Positions 8,167-15,876 of a stretch of DNA of 62,414 nucleotides are shown piece by piece. The DNA is from an uncultured Lachnoclostridium sp. (GTDB lineage Bacteria > Bacillota > Clostridia > Lachnospirales > Lachnospiraceae): positions 1-62,414 of the forward strand of contig CAMMSL010000014.1 in the NCBI GenBank assembly GCA_946499505.1. The letters are read 5' to 3'. The notes under the pieces are model-generated. The model did not search any database, was not told where the DNA came from, and saw only the letters and a list, made by a program, of their open reading frames with translations. The position numbers and the translations under genes are program-made. How positions within the stretch are numbered: the first letter of the stretch is position 1; the number at the start of each line of letters is the position of its first letter.

Positions 8167-9006
8167 TTATCCCTTCACAGCTCCTGCGACCACACCTTCG
8201 ATAATATATTTCTGACAGAAGAGATAGAAAATGATGATCGGCACGATCGCCAGCACGAGGGTTCCCATCATGGCTCCCATATCGACAGAGCCGTATCCGC
8301 CTTTCAGATATTGTACCGCCATGGGAACTGTCTTGTATTTTCTCTGGTCCAGCACAAGGGACGGAAGGAGATAATCATTCCAGATCCACATTGCCTGAAG
8401 GATAGCGACTGTCACGCAGGTCGGTTTTGAAATCGGCATGACAACGCGGAAATATGTCTGGAGAGGCGTGCACCCGTCGATCATAGCCGCTTCTTCAATC
8501 TCCAGCGGAATGGATTTCATAAACCCTGTAAACATGAAGACGGAAAGACCTGCGCCAAAGCCCAGATATATCACGATAATTCCCCACGGGTTGCCCATGT
8601 GAAGCATATTCGAGATCTTGGAAAGTGTGTACATCTCCATCTGGAACGGTACTACCATGGCAAACAGGCATAATATATAAATTGTTTTTGTCACTTTTGT
8701 ATTTACCCGGCTGATATACCATGCACACATGGAGCAGAACAGGATAATCGCCGCCACAGAGAACACTGTGATAAACACGCTCCATCCGAATGCTTTGATA
8801 AGGTCGGTCTGCTCGATACCGCGGATGTAGTTCTCAAGTCCTACGAACATCTTGTCAGTCGGAAGAGCAAACGGCTCTTTGCTGATGTATGCTTTCTTTT
8901 TAAATGAGTTGATAAATACAAGCACGATCGGATATATATACAGCAGACTGATAATCGTAAAAATAACTGTCAGTATCCATCCGTGTTTCGCCTTTCTCGC
9001 ACTCAT
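8167..9006 (-). CDS. Carbohydrate ABC transporter permease, MalG-like
   Basis: A 279-residue inner-membrane permease of the CUT1 type. About six transmembrane helices are visible, with the cytoplasmic EAA loop EEAAMIDGCTPLQTYFRVVMP near residues 185-205, which docks the ATPase. Its ATG shares one base with the stop codon of the preceding MalF-like gene, so the two are translationally coupled. No ATPase gene is nearby; CUT1 systems commonly use a shared MsmX-type ATPase encoded elsewhere. The transported sugar is unknown. Confidence 0.93.
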   Translation of the reverse strand: MSARKAKHGWILTVIFTIISLLYIYPIVLVFINSFKKKAYISKEPFALPTDKMFVGLENYIRGIEQTDLIKAFGWSVFITVFSVAAIILFCSMCAWYISRVNTKVTKTIYILCLFAMVVPFQMEMYTLSKISNMLHMGNPWGIIVIYLGFGAGLSVFMFTGFMKSIPLEIEEAAMIDGCTPLQTYFRVVMPISKPTCVTVAILQAMWIWNDYLLPSLVLDQRKYKTVPMAVQYLKGGYGSVDMGAMMGTLVLAIVPIIIFYLFCQKYIIEGVVAGAVKG

Positions 9007-9848
9007 TACTGCTGCACCTCCTTCGACCGTGTCAGTTTATTCTGGATCAATGCAATAATCGCTACCAATACAAAGAACTCCACGGCTTTTGCCTGACCTA
9101 CGCCTTCCCAGCCGGCTCTTCCGTAGAAGGTATTGTAAATATTAAGAGCCAGCAGTTCTGACATCTTGGACGGGGCACCGTTCGTCAGCGCAAGATTCTG
9201 ATCGAAAAGCTTAAATCCGTTTGTCAGTGTAAGGAACGTACATATCGTGATGGACGGCATTACCATCGGTATCGTCACATTTTTCAGAATCTGCCATGAA
9301 CTTGCCCCGTCAATCTTCGCCGCCTCGATCAGTTCGCCCGGAATGTTCTGGATGCCTGAGATATAAATGATCATCATATATCCTACCTGCTGCCAGAGAA
9401 CCAGAATCACAAGTCCCCAGAAACCATATACTTCCGAATATGTCAGAGTACGGTCAAAATATGCCAGAATACCGTTTAAGAGAAGCTGCCATACATAGCC
9501 GAGAACGATACCTCCTATAAGATTCGGCATGAAGAATACTGTACGGAAGATATTGGTTCCTTTGATCCCCTTTGTCAGGAGCATTGCCACGGCAAACGCC
9601 AGTACATTGATAAGAAGCACGGTCACCACAGTGTAAAGCGCCGTGTACCAGAGAGAGTGGATAAACTCCGGGTCTCCAAGTGTTTTTACATAATTGCCCA
9701 GACCGATGAATTCTGCGTCTGTTACTGTTGTAAATTTACAGAAAGAAAGATAAATTCCCAAGAGGAACGGGGCTATAAATCCGATTGCAAACGCTATCAT
9801 TGTAGGGAGTACAAAGACAGGAAAATATTTCTTCATTGCTTTCTGCAT
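9006..9848 (-). CDS. Sugar ABC transporter permease, MalF-like
   Basis: A 280-residue permease partner with about six membrane helices and the EAA loop EAAKIDGASSWQILKNVTIP. AAGGAG eight bases before the ATG at 9848 supports that start rather than the ATG four codons later. It forms a heterodimer with the MalG-like product of the next gene and receives substrate from the lipoprotein encoded upstream. A stem-loop separates it from the binding-protein gene, as is usual in operons where the binding protein is made in excess. Confidence 0.93.
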   Translation of the reverse strand: MQKAMKKYFPVFVLPTMIAFAIGFIAPFLLGIYLSFCKFTTVTDAEFIGLGNYVKTLGDPEFIHSLWYTALYTVVTVLLINVLAFAVAMLLTKGIKGTNIFRTVFFMPNLIGGIVLGYVWQLLLNGILAYFDRTLTYSEVYGFWGLVILVLWQQVGYMMIIYISGIQNIPGELIEAAKIDGASSWQILKNVTIPMVMPSITICTFLTLTNGFKLFDQNLALTNGAPSKMSELLALNIYNTFYGRAGWEGVGQAKAVEFFVLVAIIALIQNKLTRSKEVQQ

Positions 9849-9866
9849 TTCTTTTTCTCCTTCCTG

Positions 9867-9900
9867 ATAAGAGCCCCGTCATTCATGCCGGGGCTCTTAT
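9867..9900 (-). promoter_or_regulatory. Intra-operon stem-loop between binding protein and permease genes
   Basis: Perfect 11-base arms ATAAGAGCCCC / GGGGCTCTTAT with a 12-base loop. On the minus strand no T-tract follows (the permease ribosome binding site comes next), so it more likely stabilises the upstream mRNA or partly attenuates than fully terminates. Confidence 0.65.
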
Positions 9901-9957
9901 TTTCATATTTTTTAACTTTCAGGAATCCTGTCCGCCTGCCGGCAGGAACAAGGTCTG

Positions 9958-11304
9958 TCATTCGTTTGCAGCTGCGTACTCTTTTGCCCATCCGTCAACG
10001 AAAGCAGTCACTACACCGTTCCAGTCGCCTGTGCCCTGTGCATACTCAAGAAGCGCACTGCCCAGATTGTTCTTCCAGTTCTCAGACGGCATCGTCGTAA
10101 AGTTCCAGCTCACCGGTATCTTGCCGGCTTCTGTATACTCCTCATTTGCCTGAACGAGCGGATTGCCCGGCAGATAGTCTGCAAATGTTGTAAACGGCGT
10201 TACGAATCCCATCTGATTTGCCAGCATGTCGCGTCCTTCATCGCTCTCCACAACCCATTTCAGGAAATCAAGTGTAGCCTGAATGTCTTCTTCCGATGCA
10301 TTCTTATTTACGCACCAGTAGTTCTCGGAACCTGTGCAGAGTCCCTGTTCTTCCTCGCCGTCAACTCCGATGTAGATCGGCAGCATGCCAAGGTCATCAT
10401 CAGCCACTTCATTGTCCTTGATATCGTTGTATGCCCATGTACCATTCTGATAGAATACCGCCTCACCGAGTGCGAACTCGCTTGTCGCGTCATCGCCTGT
10501 CTTGGATGAGATCATGGACGGCTCACATGTAGCATTGTTAATATACAGATCCCAGATCTGTTTGTAGTTGTCAAGATATGTACCCTCGATCGCGTCTGTA
10601 GATGTAATGCCTCTGTCCTTATACTCGTAGTAGATTGGAAGGTTCGCAAGATGGGTCTTGAATCTCCAGTCTGAAGATGAATCCATGCCCGCGGATGTGA
10701 AAGCGCCCTCTACTCCCAGATCATCCTTATGTGCCTGAATCTCTTCCGCTACAGCCTTAAGCGCTTTGAAGTTATTCAGATCATCGATAGATTTTATCGT
10801 GGACCAGTCTGCATCAAAGTAATCATTTAACAGAGCTTTGTTGTAAATAAGACCGTATGTCTCGATTACATATGCGATGCCAAGTACCTGATCGCCGTCT
10901 TTGAGTACGTAATCATCACTCTGAACATCCTTGTAGACATCACTGCCGGCAAAATCATAGCAGTAATCTTTCCATGTAGCCAGACCCACAGGTCCATTTA
11001 CCTGAAACAGAGTAGGCGCTTCGTCCTTTGCCATCTCTGATTTGAGCTGTGACTCATATGTACCGGATGCTGCCGTCTGTACGTCTACCTGTACACCGGT
11101 TTCATCCGTGTAAGTCTTTGCCAGCTCTACCCACTGGTCAGCCTGCTCCGGTTTGAAGTTCAGGTAATACACCTTTCCCGTTCCGCCTGAAGAAGAACTT
11201 CCTGAGCCTTCTTTGCCGTCCGATCCAGAACTGCCGCAGCCGGTCACAAGACTTCCCGCCATCGCTGCCGCAAGCACAAGTGCAAGTAATCTTTTTCTTT
11301 TCAT
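9958..11304 (-). CDS. Sugar ABC transporter solute-binding lipoprotein
   Basis: A 448-residue family-1 extracellular binding protein. The lipoprotein signal is plain: MKRKRLLALVLAAAMAG, then lipobox LVTGC at about residues 19-23 and a Gly/Ser-rich linker. The mature protein has the MalE-like alternating layout with FQVNGPVG, FYQNGTWAY and a C-terminal ENWKNNLGSALLEYAQG. AAAGGAGGAAAGAGTTTT precedes the ATG. First gene of the transporter operon (binding protein, MalF, MalG). Confidence 0.93.
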   Translation of the reverse strand: MKRKRLLALVLAAAMAGSLVTGCGSSGSDGKEGSGSSSSGGTGKVYYLNFKPEQADQWVELAKTYTDETGVQVDVQTAASGTYESQLKSEMAKDEAPTLFQVNGPVGLATWKDYCYDFAGSDVYKDVQSDDYVLKDGDQVLGIAYVIETYGLIYNKALLNDYFDADWSTIKSIDDLNNFKALKAVAEEIQAHKDDLGVEGAFTSAGMDSSSDWRFKTHLANLPIYYEYKDRGITSTDAIEGTYLDNYKQIWDLYINNATCEPSMISSKTGDDATSEFALGEAVFYQNGTWAYNDIKDNEVADDDLGMLPIYIGVDGEEEQGLCTGSENYWCVNKNASEEDIQATLDFLKWVVESDEGRDMLANQMGFVTPFTTFADYLPGNPLVQANEEYTEAGKIPVSWNFTTMPSENWKNNLGSALLEYAQGTGDWNGVVTAFVDGWAKEYAAANE

Positions 11305-11366
11305 AAAACTCTTTCCTCCTTTGACCCATGAATAAAATGGCCGTTGTTTTTTGTTGGTCTTATTAT

Positions 11367-11413
11367 AAGAAAAAACACGTTTCCCGGATATGATAAAATC
11401 CGAAGAAACGTGT
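11367..11413 (-). terminator. Rho-independent terminator after the Rpn-like gene
   Basis: Arms at 11375-11383 and 11405-11413 (ACACGTTTC/GAAACGTGT) with an inner GGAT/ATCC pairing; on the minus strand it runs straight into TTTTTTC. The stop of the Rpn-like gene is eight bases upstream. The T-tract runs into TATAAT (11362-11367), a possible -10 for the sugar-binding-protein operon. Confidence 0.85.
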
Positions 11414-11420
11414 CACTATT

Positions 11421-12242
11421 TCAAGATATTATATTGTTTTCCTTTTTCCACTCTTCCGCCAGTCTTATTACTTCATCCGGTTCACAGCCGATAAGGCTGG
11501 ATATTTCATTTTCTGACTTTCCATCATCTAACATATGTCCGACAACCTGTTTCAGGGCTTCATGACGCCCTGTTTCTATTCCGCGTTTTTCTCCGCGCTT
11601 TTCCGCACTTTTTATTTGGGTATTATAGTCTCGCACTGCTTTCTGCCTCAGTTCATACTCCATTCTTTTCTGCTCATCCAGACTCAGCCTTTTCAGTTCA
11701 TTATAGGCTTCTTCGATATATTTATCTTTCTTAGCCATATGTTCAAACTCCTTTCGGCTCTTCCCACCAAGGAACCGCATCCATCGTATGATGCCTGCCT
11801 CATTCTGGTCTTCCGCCGGCAGTTTCTTGAGTTCCAAAATATAAATCTCCATCAGATCTGTATACTGTTTTCCGTTCTCTGTGTCACAAAATGCAATCTT
11901 GCGGCAGCACTTTGTATCCTGTGGAAAGTGAATGAAATCTAAAATGCTGACGTGGATACATGGTTTTAATGCGTCATATGGATCACCTGTTTTAATCTGA
12001 CCGGAATACACCTTACTTATATAGTACAATACCCTGTTTATCCAGTACTCAAAGTAGGCCACCTGCATTTCCATATTCATTTTAGTTCCGTCTTCCATTT
12101 CAATCAAAACATCAAGAATCCCCAGCTTATCATCTTCGCTTTCTTTACGCAGTTCTGTCGGAATCAGCGTAGTTTTTCGGATTAGGCTCGGATCTTTCCC
12201 TAATAAAGCCGCGATAAATCCTTTACGTATCGTATTCCTCAT
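11421..12242 (-). CDS. Rpn-family PD-(D/E)XK nuclease (putative transposase), N-terminus probably short
   Basis: A 273-residue member of the Rpn recombination-promoting nuclease / PDDEXK transposase family. The nuclease core is visible as DDKLGILDVLIEMEDG then MNMEMQVAYFEYWINR (Asp near 44 and the ExQ pair near 58-60), followed by a helical region and a charged C-terminal repeat-like tail (EKRGEKRGIETGRHEALKQ). From memory, relatives carry roughly 25-40 more residues before the conserved helix that here starts at residue 6, so this copy may be truncated or start in decayed sequence. AAGGAGGA is eight bases before the ATG, so the present frame looks translatable. Rpn proteins stimulate RecA-independent recombination; single copies like this are often scattered and decaying. 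Confidence 0.8.
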   Translation of the reverse strand: MRNTIRKGFIAALLGKDPSLIRKTTLIPTELRKESEDDKLGILDVLIEMEDGTKMNMEMQVAYFEYWINRVLYYISKVYSGQIKTGDPYDALKPCIHVSILDFIHFPQDTKCCRKIAFCDTENGKQYTDLMEIYILELKKLPAEDQNEAGIIRWMRFLGGKSRKEFEHMAKKDKYIEEAYNELKRLSLDEQKRMEYELRQKAVRDYNTQIKSAEKRGEKRGIETGRHEALKQVVGHMLDDGKSENEISSLIGCEPDEVIRLAEEWKKENNIIS

Positions 12243-12640
12243 ACATTCTTCCTCCTTATTTTACCACGTTGCTCTTCTTTAAGAAACACCACTTTCACAA
12301 GTTTCCCGCTAAATGCTGACTCGAAAAATTTCTGTTTGAATTTCAGGCGATCCTGCCCTGTAGAACTACTGTATTCAGACGTTTCAGATATTTGAGGAGA
12401 TACTTGAGTACGGTCACGATAACATAATTTAAATTCAGCTTCAATATCAAATATTAAAATAGTTTACTTACCAACAAACTTACATGACTTGTAAATAGTT
12501 ATCATCACACCGTTGATAATTTCACAGATTGATACAAACATAAAAGCAGTTATAAAGCGCCTCTATTCCAGCTTTATAACTGCTCGATTACTTTCTAAAT
12601 ATCGTGAAATGAAAATCTGATGGCAGTCCACAAAAGGTAA
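12243..12640 (-). other. Intergenic region with terminator and a fossil-like open frame
   Basis: The minus strand is open for about 70 codons (roughly 12450 down to 12241) without a convincing start or ribosome binding site; its stop overlaps the Rpn-like ATG. I do not recognise the peptide. Apart from the terminator at 12536-12584 nothing else stands out. Confidence 0.4.
12536..12584 (-). terminator. Terminator of the GntR-ABC-zinc-ribbon operon
   Basis: Perfect 14-base arms AGCAGTTATAAAGC (12545-12558) and GCTTTATAACTGCT (12571-12584), followed on the minus strand by TTTTATG. It lies 57 bases past the last gene of the operon. Confidence 0.7.
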
Positions 12641-12865
12641 CTAATTTCCGAATCTATCTTCTACCTTCGCAAGATCTTCCCTGCTTTCCGCCCACTCTTC
12701 CACATATCCGCATTCACAGCATATATACTTGATCAGCGGAATCCTGTCCGCAAGCACCACAGCTGATTTCAGATATATGTTATTTCCGTTGGCATACCTG
12801 CCGTTGTCCGGAATCCTTGCGATTCGTCTGGAACCGCACTTCGGGCATTTGCCTGAATTTTTCAT
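12641..12865 (-). CDS. Small zinc-ribbon protein
   Basis: A 74-residue protein with two CxxC pairs (CPKCGSRR near residue 6 and CCECGYVEEW near residue 49) that should form one zinc ribbon. The ATG at 12865 is chosen over an upstream GTG because GAGGTG lies six bases before it. It begins 10 bases after the ABC permease stop, so it is the last gene of the GntR/ABC operon. The function is not known; similar ribbons follow ABC-2 operons in related genomes, but no role is established to my knowledge. Confidence 0.8.
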   Translation of the reverse strand: MKNSGKCPKCGSRRIARIPDNGRYANGNNIYLKSAVVLADRIPLIKYICCECGYVEEWAESREDLAKVEDRFGN

Positions 12866-12875
12866 ATGCACCACC

Positions 12876-13544
12876 TCAGAATTCTTTCTTCTCCATAATG
12901 TGGCGGCTGCAGATATACGAAATCAAAAGAGCTGCAACTGCTATGCCTGCGCAAAGCGCGAGAATTCCATTATTTCCCAGAGTATTGAAAAAGGCAGATA
13001 CATTCCTGAGTAGATTTTCCGGCACATACTGCGAAATCTTTGTTATCCCGTACGCAACAGCCGCAATCAGAGCAAACATGATGATATTGGCATATCTCGC
13101 TTTCTCAGAATCAAATCTAAGCCGAAGCGGCATCATAATGCTCATAAACACCCACGCGATACAAATGTACATCAGGTTACCCCCGATCCATTCTCCGGCA
13201 CCTGTTTTCGCGCCCTGTGCGATCATCAAGGCAGTACCTGCCGCCATGCCCACGCACCATGCAAATATGGAGATAAGAATACCAAAAATATACTTCTCAT
13301 TAACATATTTCTTCCTTGTGATCGGAAGAGTCATAAGAAACAGATAACCGTTGTCGTACTCATCATAACTGATGGTAGACGCCACGAAGATAGAGAGAAA
13401 AATTGTTATATATGCCACTACAAAAAAAGGTTCTACATCTGATGAGACTACCCCCAGAAATAAGGCGGCCAGTATGAGCATGGCAAGCAGGACCGCCCCC
13501 TGACTCCTCATCAATCTTATATCTTTGATCAGCAATCCTTTCAT
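12876..13544 (-). CDS. ABC-2 type transporter permease
   Basis: A 222-residue membrane protein with about six hydrophobic segments (for example residues 17-33, 41-57, 88-107, 121-141, 148-166 and 190-212). The DNGYLFLMTLPITRKKYVNEKY loop after the second helix is typical of ABC2_membrane_2 exporters. It overlaps the ATPase gene by four bases (ATGA). With that ATPase it would form an export or self-resistance transporter; the substrate is unknown. Confidence 0.88.
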   Translation of the reverse strand: MKGLLIKDIRLMRSQGAVLLAMLILAALFLGVVSSDVEPFFVVAYITIFLSIFVASTISYDEYDNGYLFLMTLPITRKKYVNEKYIFGILISIFAWCVGMAAGTALMIAQGAKTGAGEWIGGNLMYICIAWVFMSIMMPLRLRFDSEKARYANIIMFALIAAVAYGITKISQYVPENLLRNVSAFFNTLGNNGILALCAGIAVAALLISYICSRHIMEKKEF

Positions 13545-14395
13545 AATCTCTCCCCTCCCGTCATCATCGTGATCGCTTCATCCAGTGATCCGTTCTCAAC
13601 TACAATATCAGGGTAATTTTCTCTATAATACCCTTTCTGGTCTGTCAGGCATTCATAGCCGAACGGCGTTCTGCGGACCGACAGGATGTGTTCTTTATCC
13701 AGCCTTGCATACTGCCCGTCGTCTGCCTTTATAAGGCCGTACTCATTTAACAGTTTATCCATATCCTCATGCAGGACGATCTTTCCTTCGTGAATAATGT
13801 AAATATCATCGCACAGTCCTTCAAGATCCGATGAAATATGGGAACTGATGAGAATGCTCCGGCTCTCATCCTCTTCCATATATTCGCGGAACAGATCCAG
13901 GATGCTCTCCCGCGCTGTTACATCCAGCCCTGTTGTCGGTTCGTCGAGCAGGAGAAAATCAGCGTCATGAGTAACTGCCACAAGAACTTTCAGTTTTGCC
14001 TTCATTCCTGTTGAAAATTCTTTGATATATTTATCCTGAGGTATATTGAATCTGCGGCACAGATTCAGAAATCTTTCCCTGTCAAATCCCGGATACATTG
14101 CCGCCATCACAGGCACGATGTCCTTTACTTTCAGATAACCGCTGAATCCGGATTCCGCCAGCGTCACTCCGATCTTTTCTTTTTCGGCCTCTCTCAGCTC
14201 TGCCGGTGACTTTCCCATCAGCTTAATATCACCACTGTCATAACTGATGAGTCCCAGTACGGCCTTCATGCTCGTGCTTTTTCCAGCCCCGTTCTCTCCG
14301 ACAAGTCCCGTGATACATCCACGCTCCACTTTCATAGAACAGTTCAGGGCGAAATCTTTATATTTCTTTACCAACCCGTTAATTTCCAGCATCAT
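13541..14395 (-). CDS. ABC transporter ATP-binding protein (YtrB/CcmA-like)
   Basis: A 284-residue ATPase. Walker A GENGAGKST is near residue 34; the signature region is degenerate (EFSTGMKAKLKVL instead of LSGG) as in many ABC-2 exporters; Walker B is FLLLDEPTTGLD and the H-loop SSHI. The C-terminal 70 residues form the accessory domain seen in this group. GGAGG lies five bases before the first ATG, directly after the GntR stop codon. Together with the permease and the repressor this is the YtrA-type layout that in bacilli responds to cell-wall-active agents. Confidence 0.9.
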   Translation of the reverse strand: MMLEINGLVKKYKDFALNCSMKVERGCITGLVGENGAGKSTSMKAVLGLISYDSGDIKLMGKSPAELREAEKEKIGVTLAESGFSGYLKVKDIVPVMAAMYPGFDRERFLNLCRRFNIPQDKYIKEFSTGMKAKLKVLVAVTHDADFLLLDEPTTGLDVTARESILDLFREYMEEDESRSILISSHISSDLEGLCDDIYIIHEGKIVLHEDMDKLLNEYGLIKADDGQYARLDKEHILSVRRTPFGYECLTDQKGYYRENYPDIVVENGSLDEAITMMTGGERL

Positions 14396-14767
14396 CTAGT
14401 CCTCCATTATCAACTCAAATAACTCCCGGATCTCCTCGTCCGTAAGCCCGCACCTGCGGCCTTTCTGAACAGCGTTGTCAAGATCTGTCTCAACTTCCCT
14501 TCGCTGCTCTTCCCTCATCCTCTCGGTGTTCGCTGCGGCAACATAAGTGCCTTTGCCGTGAACCGTGACCGTGTACCCTTCCTCTTCAAGGTTATCGTAC
14601 GCTTTCTTGACTGTCAGGGCACTGATCTTCAGTTCTTTCGCAAGAGTCCGGACAGAGGGGAGTACATCATTTTCCTTCAGACCGCCGGCAGTAATCTGCG
14701 CTTTGATCTGATCCATGATCTGTTCATATATAGGTACCATTGATGAATTATTGATTATAATCTTCAT
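14396..14767 (-). CDS. GntR-family repressor, YtrA subfamily
   Basis: A 123-residue regulator with an N-terminal GntR winged helix (MVPIYEQIMDQIKAQI, LPSVRTLAKEL, TVKKAYDNLEEEGY) and a short C-terminal helical dimerisation segment, the size of the YtrA subfamily that lacks an effector domain. The ATG at 14767 follows AGAGGAGGACACAT; the upstream in-frame ATG lies in the promoter and is rejected. It is the first gene of its operon and almost certainly binds the 17-base inverted repeat surrounding its promoter. Confidence 0.92.
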   Translation of the reverse strand: MKIIINNSSMVPIYEQIMDQIKAQITAGGLKENDVLPSVRTLAKELKISALTVKKAYDNLEEEGYTVTVHGKGTYVAAANTERMREEQRREVETDLDNAVQKGRRCGLTDEEIRELFELIMED

Positions 14768-14785
14768 ATGTGTCCTCCTCTTGGT

Positions 14786-14834
14786 AAACAGTATATAACA
14801 GTATAGAACTGTTGTCAACTGTTATATACTGTTT
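14786..14834 (-). promoter_or_regulatory. Promoter with flanking 17-base palindromic operator
   Basis: Perfect inverted repeat AAACAGTATATAACAGT (14786-14802) and its complement (14818-14834) with a 15-base spacer. On the minus strand -35 TTGACA (14813-14818), 17 bases, -10 TATACT (14790-14795); the -10 lies inside one arm and the -35 touches the other. A dimeric GntR bound here would exclude polymerase. Confidence 0.88.
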
Positions 14835-14837
14835 ATT

Positions 14838-14894
14838 CTAAAAATAAAACAGGCAGCATACCATAGCCGTATTTCCAGCTTCCATACACTGCCT
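14838..14894 (-). terminator. Rho-independent terminator of the thioesterase/radA operon
   Basis: Arms AGGCAG/CTGCCT (14851-14856 and 14889-14894) with further internal pairing; the minus strand continues GTTTTATTTTTAG. It lies 54 bases past the PaaI-like stop. Confidence 0.6.
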
Positions 14895-14947
14895 TCTTCA
14901 TTTCCTATATAAAATTTGCTATCTATCGCTTATATTTCACCGACGGA

Positions 14948-15358
14948 TCAAAGCGCAACTTTATCTCGCAGGGACATATATGTTACCGTTCCTGCTGTCA
15001 GAATATTTCCTTTCTCATCCTTTACATCCACTCTGTAGACAAGGAGCTGCCTGCCCCTCTTGATCTCTTCTGCCTCACAGACCAGCTTATTAACGCCGAT
15101 TCCCGGCCTCAGGTAACGGATATCCGCATCGACTGTGGTCACATTTTCACCATGGGATACCGCAGCCGAACCTCCTGTGATATCGATCATGGTAAATAAT
15201 ACTCCTCCGTGGACAGAATTCACCGGGTTCATCAGCTCCGGCCGGACCTCAAGCTCCGTCCTCGCATAACCTTCCCGTATCTCCACGATCTTTACACCGA
15301 CCAGATTGCCGAATGCATTCTTCTCATTTCTTCTCTCCCTCAGCTGCTCATAATCCAT
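14948..15358 (-). CDS. PaaI-family hotdog thioesterase
   Basis: A 136-residue hotdog-fold acyl-CoA thioesterase. The family motif NPVNSVHGGVLFTMIDITGG is at about residues 43-62 and contains the HGG turn and catalytic acid position. It hydrolyses an acyl- or aryl-CoA in the cytoplasm; the substrate is unknown. I prefer the ATG at 15358 (nine bases after GGAGG); the ATG two codons upstream is only three bases from it. It follows a second thioesterase and radA in the same direction. Confidence 0.85.
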   Translation of the reverse strand: MDYEQLRERRNEKNAFGNLVGVKIVEIREGYARTELEVRPELMNPVNSVHGGVLFTMIDITGGSAAVSHGENVTTVDADIRYLRPGIGVNKLVCEAEEIKRGRQLLVYRVDVKDEKGNILTAGTVTYMSLRDKVAL

Positions 15359-15443
15359 GTTCATCGTCCTCCCTGTCTCTCTATCATCTGTCCCGAAGCT
15401 TCTCTGTGCCATCAGACTGCCTTCTTATTCTCCGACTGACATT

Positions 15444-15872
15444 TTATTCTTCCGTCTTCTCTCCGAGAAAGTTTTGCATCGTTCCAGAAAACTCTTTCAT
15501 TTCTTTATTCATCATTACAGGTCTTCCATCCTTATTCAGGAAGCAATGTCTTGTCAAGCCGCATGCGCTTAGGCAGCCGCCCTCTGACATATTATAAATG
15601 TCATATCTGAGTGTGAACTTGACTTTTCCGAAATCCTGAAGACTCACCACAATTTTTACCTCATCATCAAACTTCACACTCTTCTTATACTCACATTCAG
15701 CGTGGAGCACCGGACTCATATAGCCCATCTCCTCAAACCTGCGGTAAGGATATCCCAGCTGGTTCAGCACATCGATCCGCGCCTCTTCCATCCAGCGGAT
15801 GTAATTGGAATGATGGATGATCCCCATCTGGTCTGTCTCATAATATCTTGCTTTTAACATATATGGTTTCAT
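15444..15872 (-). CDS. YbgC/4-hydroxybenzoyl-CoA-type acyl-CoA thioesterase
   Basis: A 142-residue hotdog thioesterase of a different subfamily. The YbgC signature YETDQMGIIHHSNYIRWMEEAR lies at residues about 11-32 with the catalytic Asp in TDQMG. AAAGGAGATTTAGAATT precedes the ATG. It begins four bases after the radA stop and so is co-transcribed with it. Probable cytoplasmic acyl-CoA hydrolase; physiological substrate unknown. Confidence 0.9.
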   Translation of the reverse strand: MKPYMLKARYYETDQMGIIHHSNYIRWMEEARIDVLNQLGYPYRRFEEMGYMSPVLHAECEYKKSVKFDDEVKIVVSLQDFGKVKFTLRYDIYNMSEGGCLSACGLTRHCFLNKDGRPVMMNKEMKEFSGTMQNFLGEKTEE

Positions 15873-15876
15873 AATT

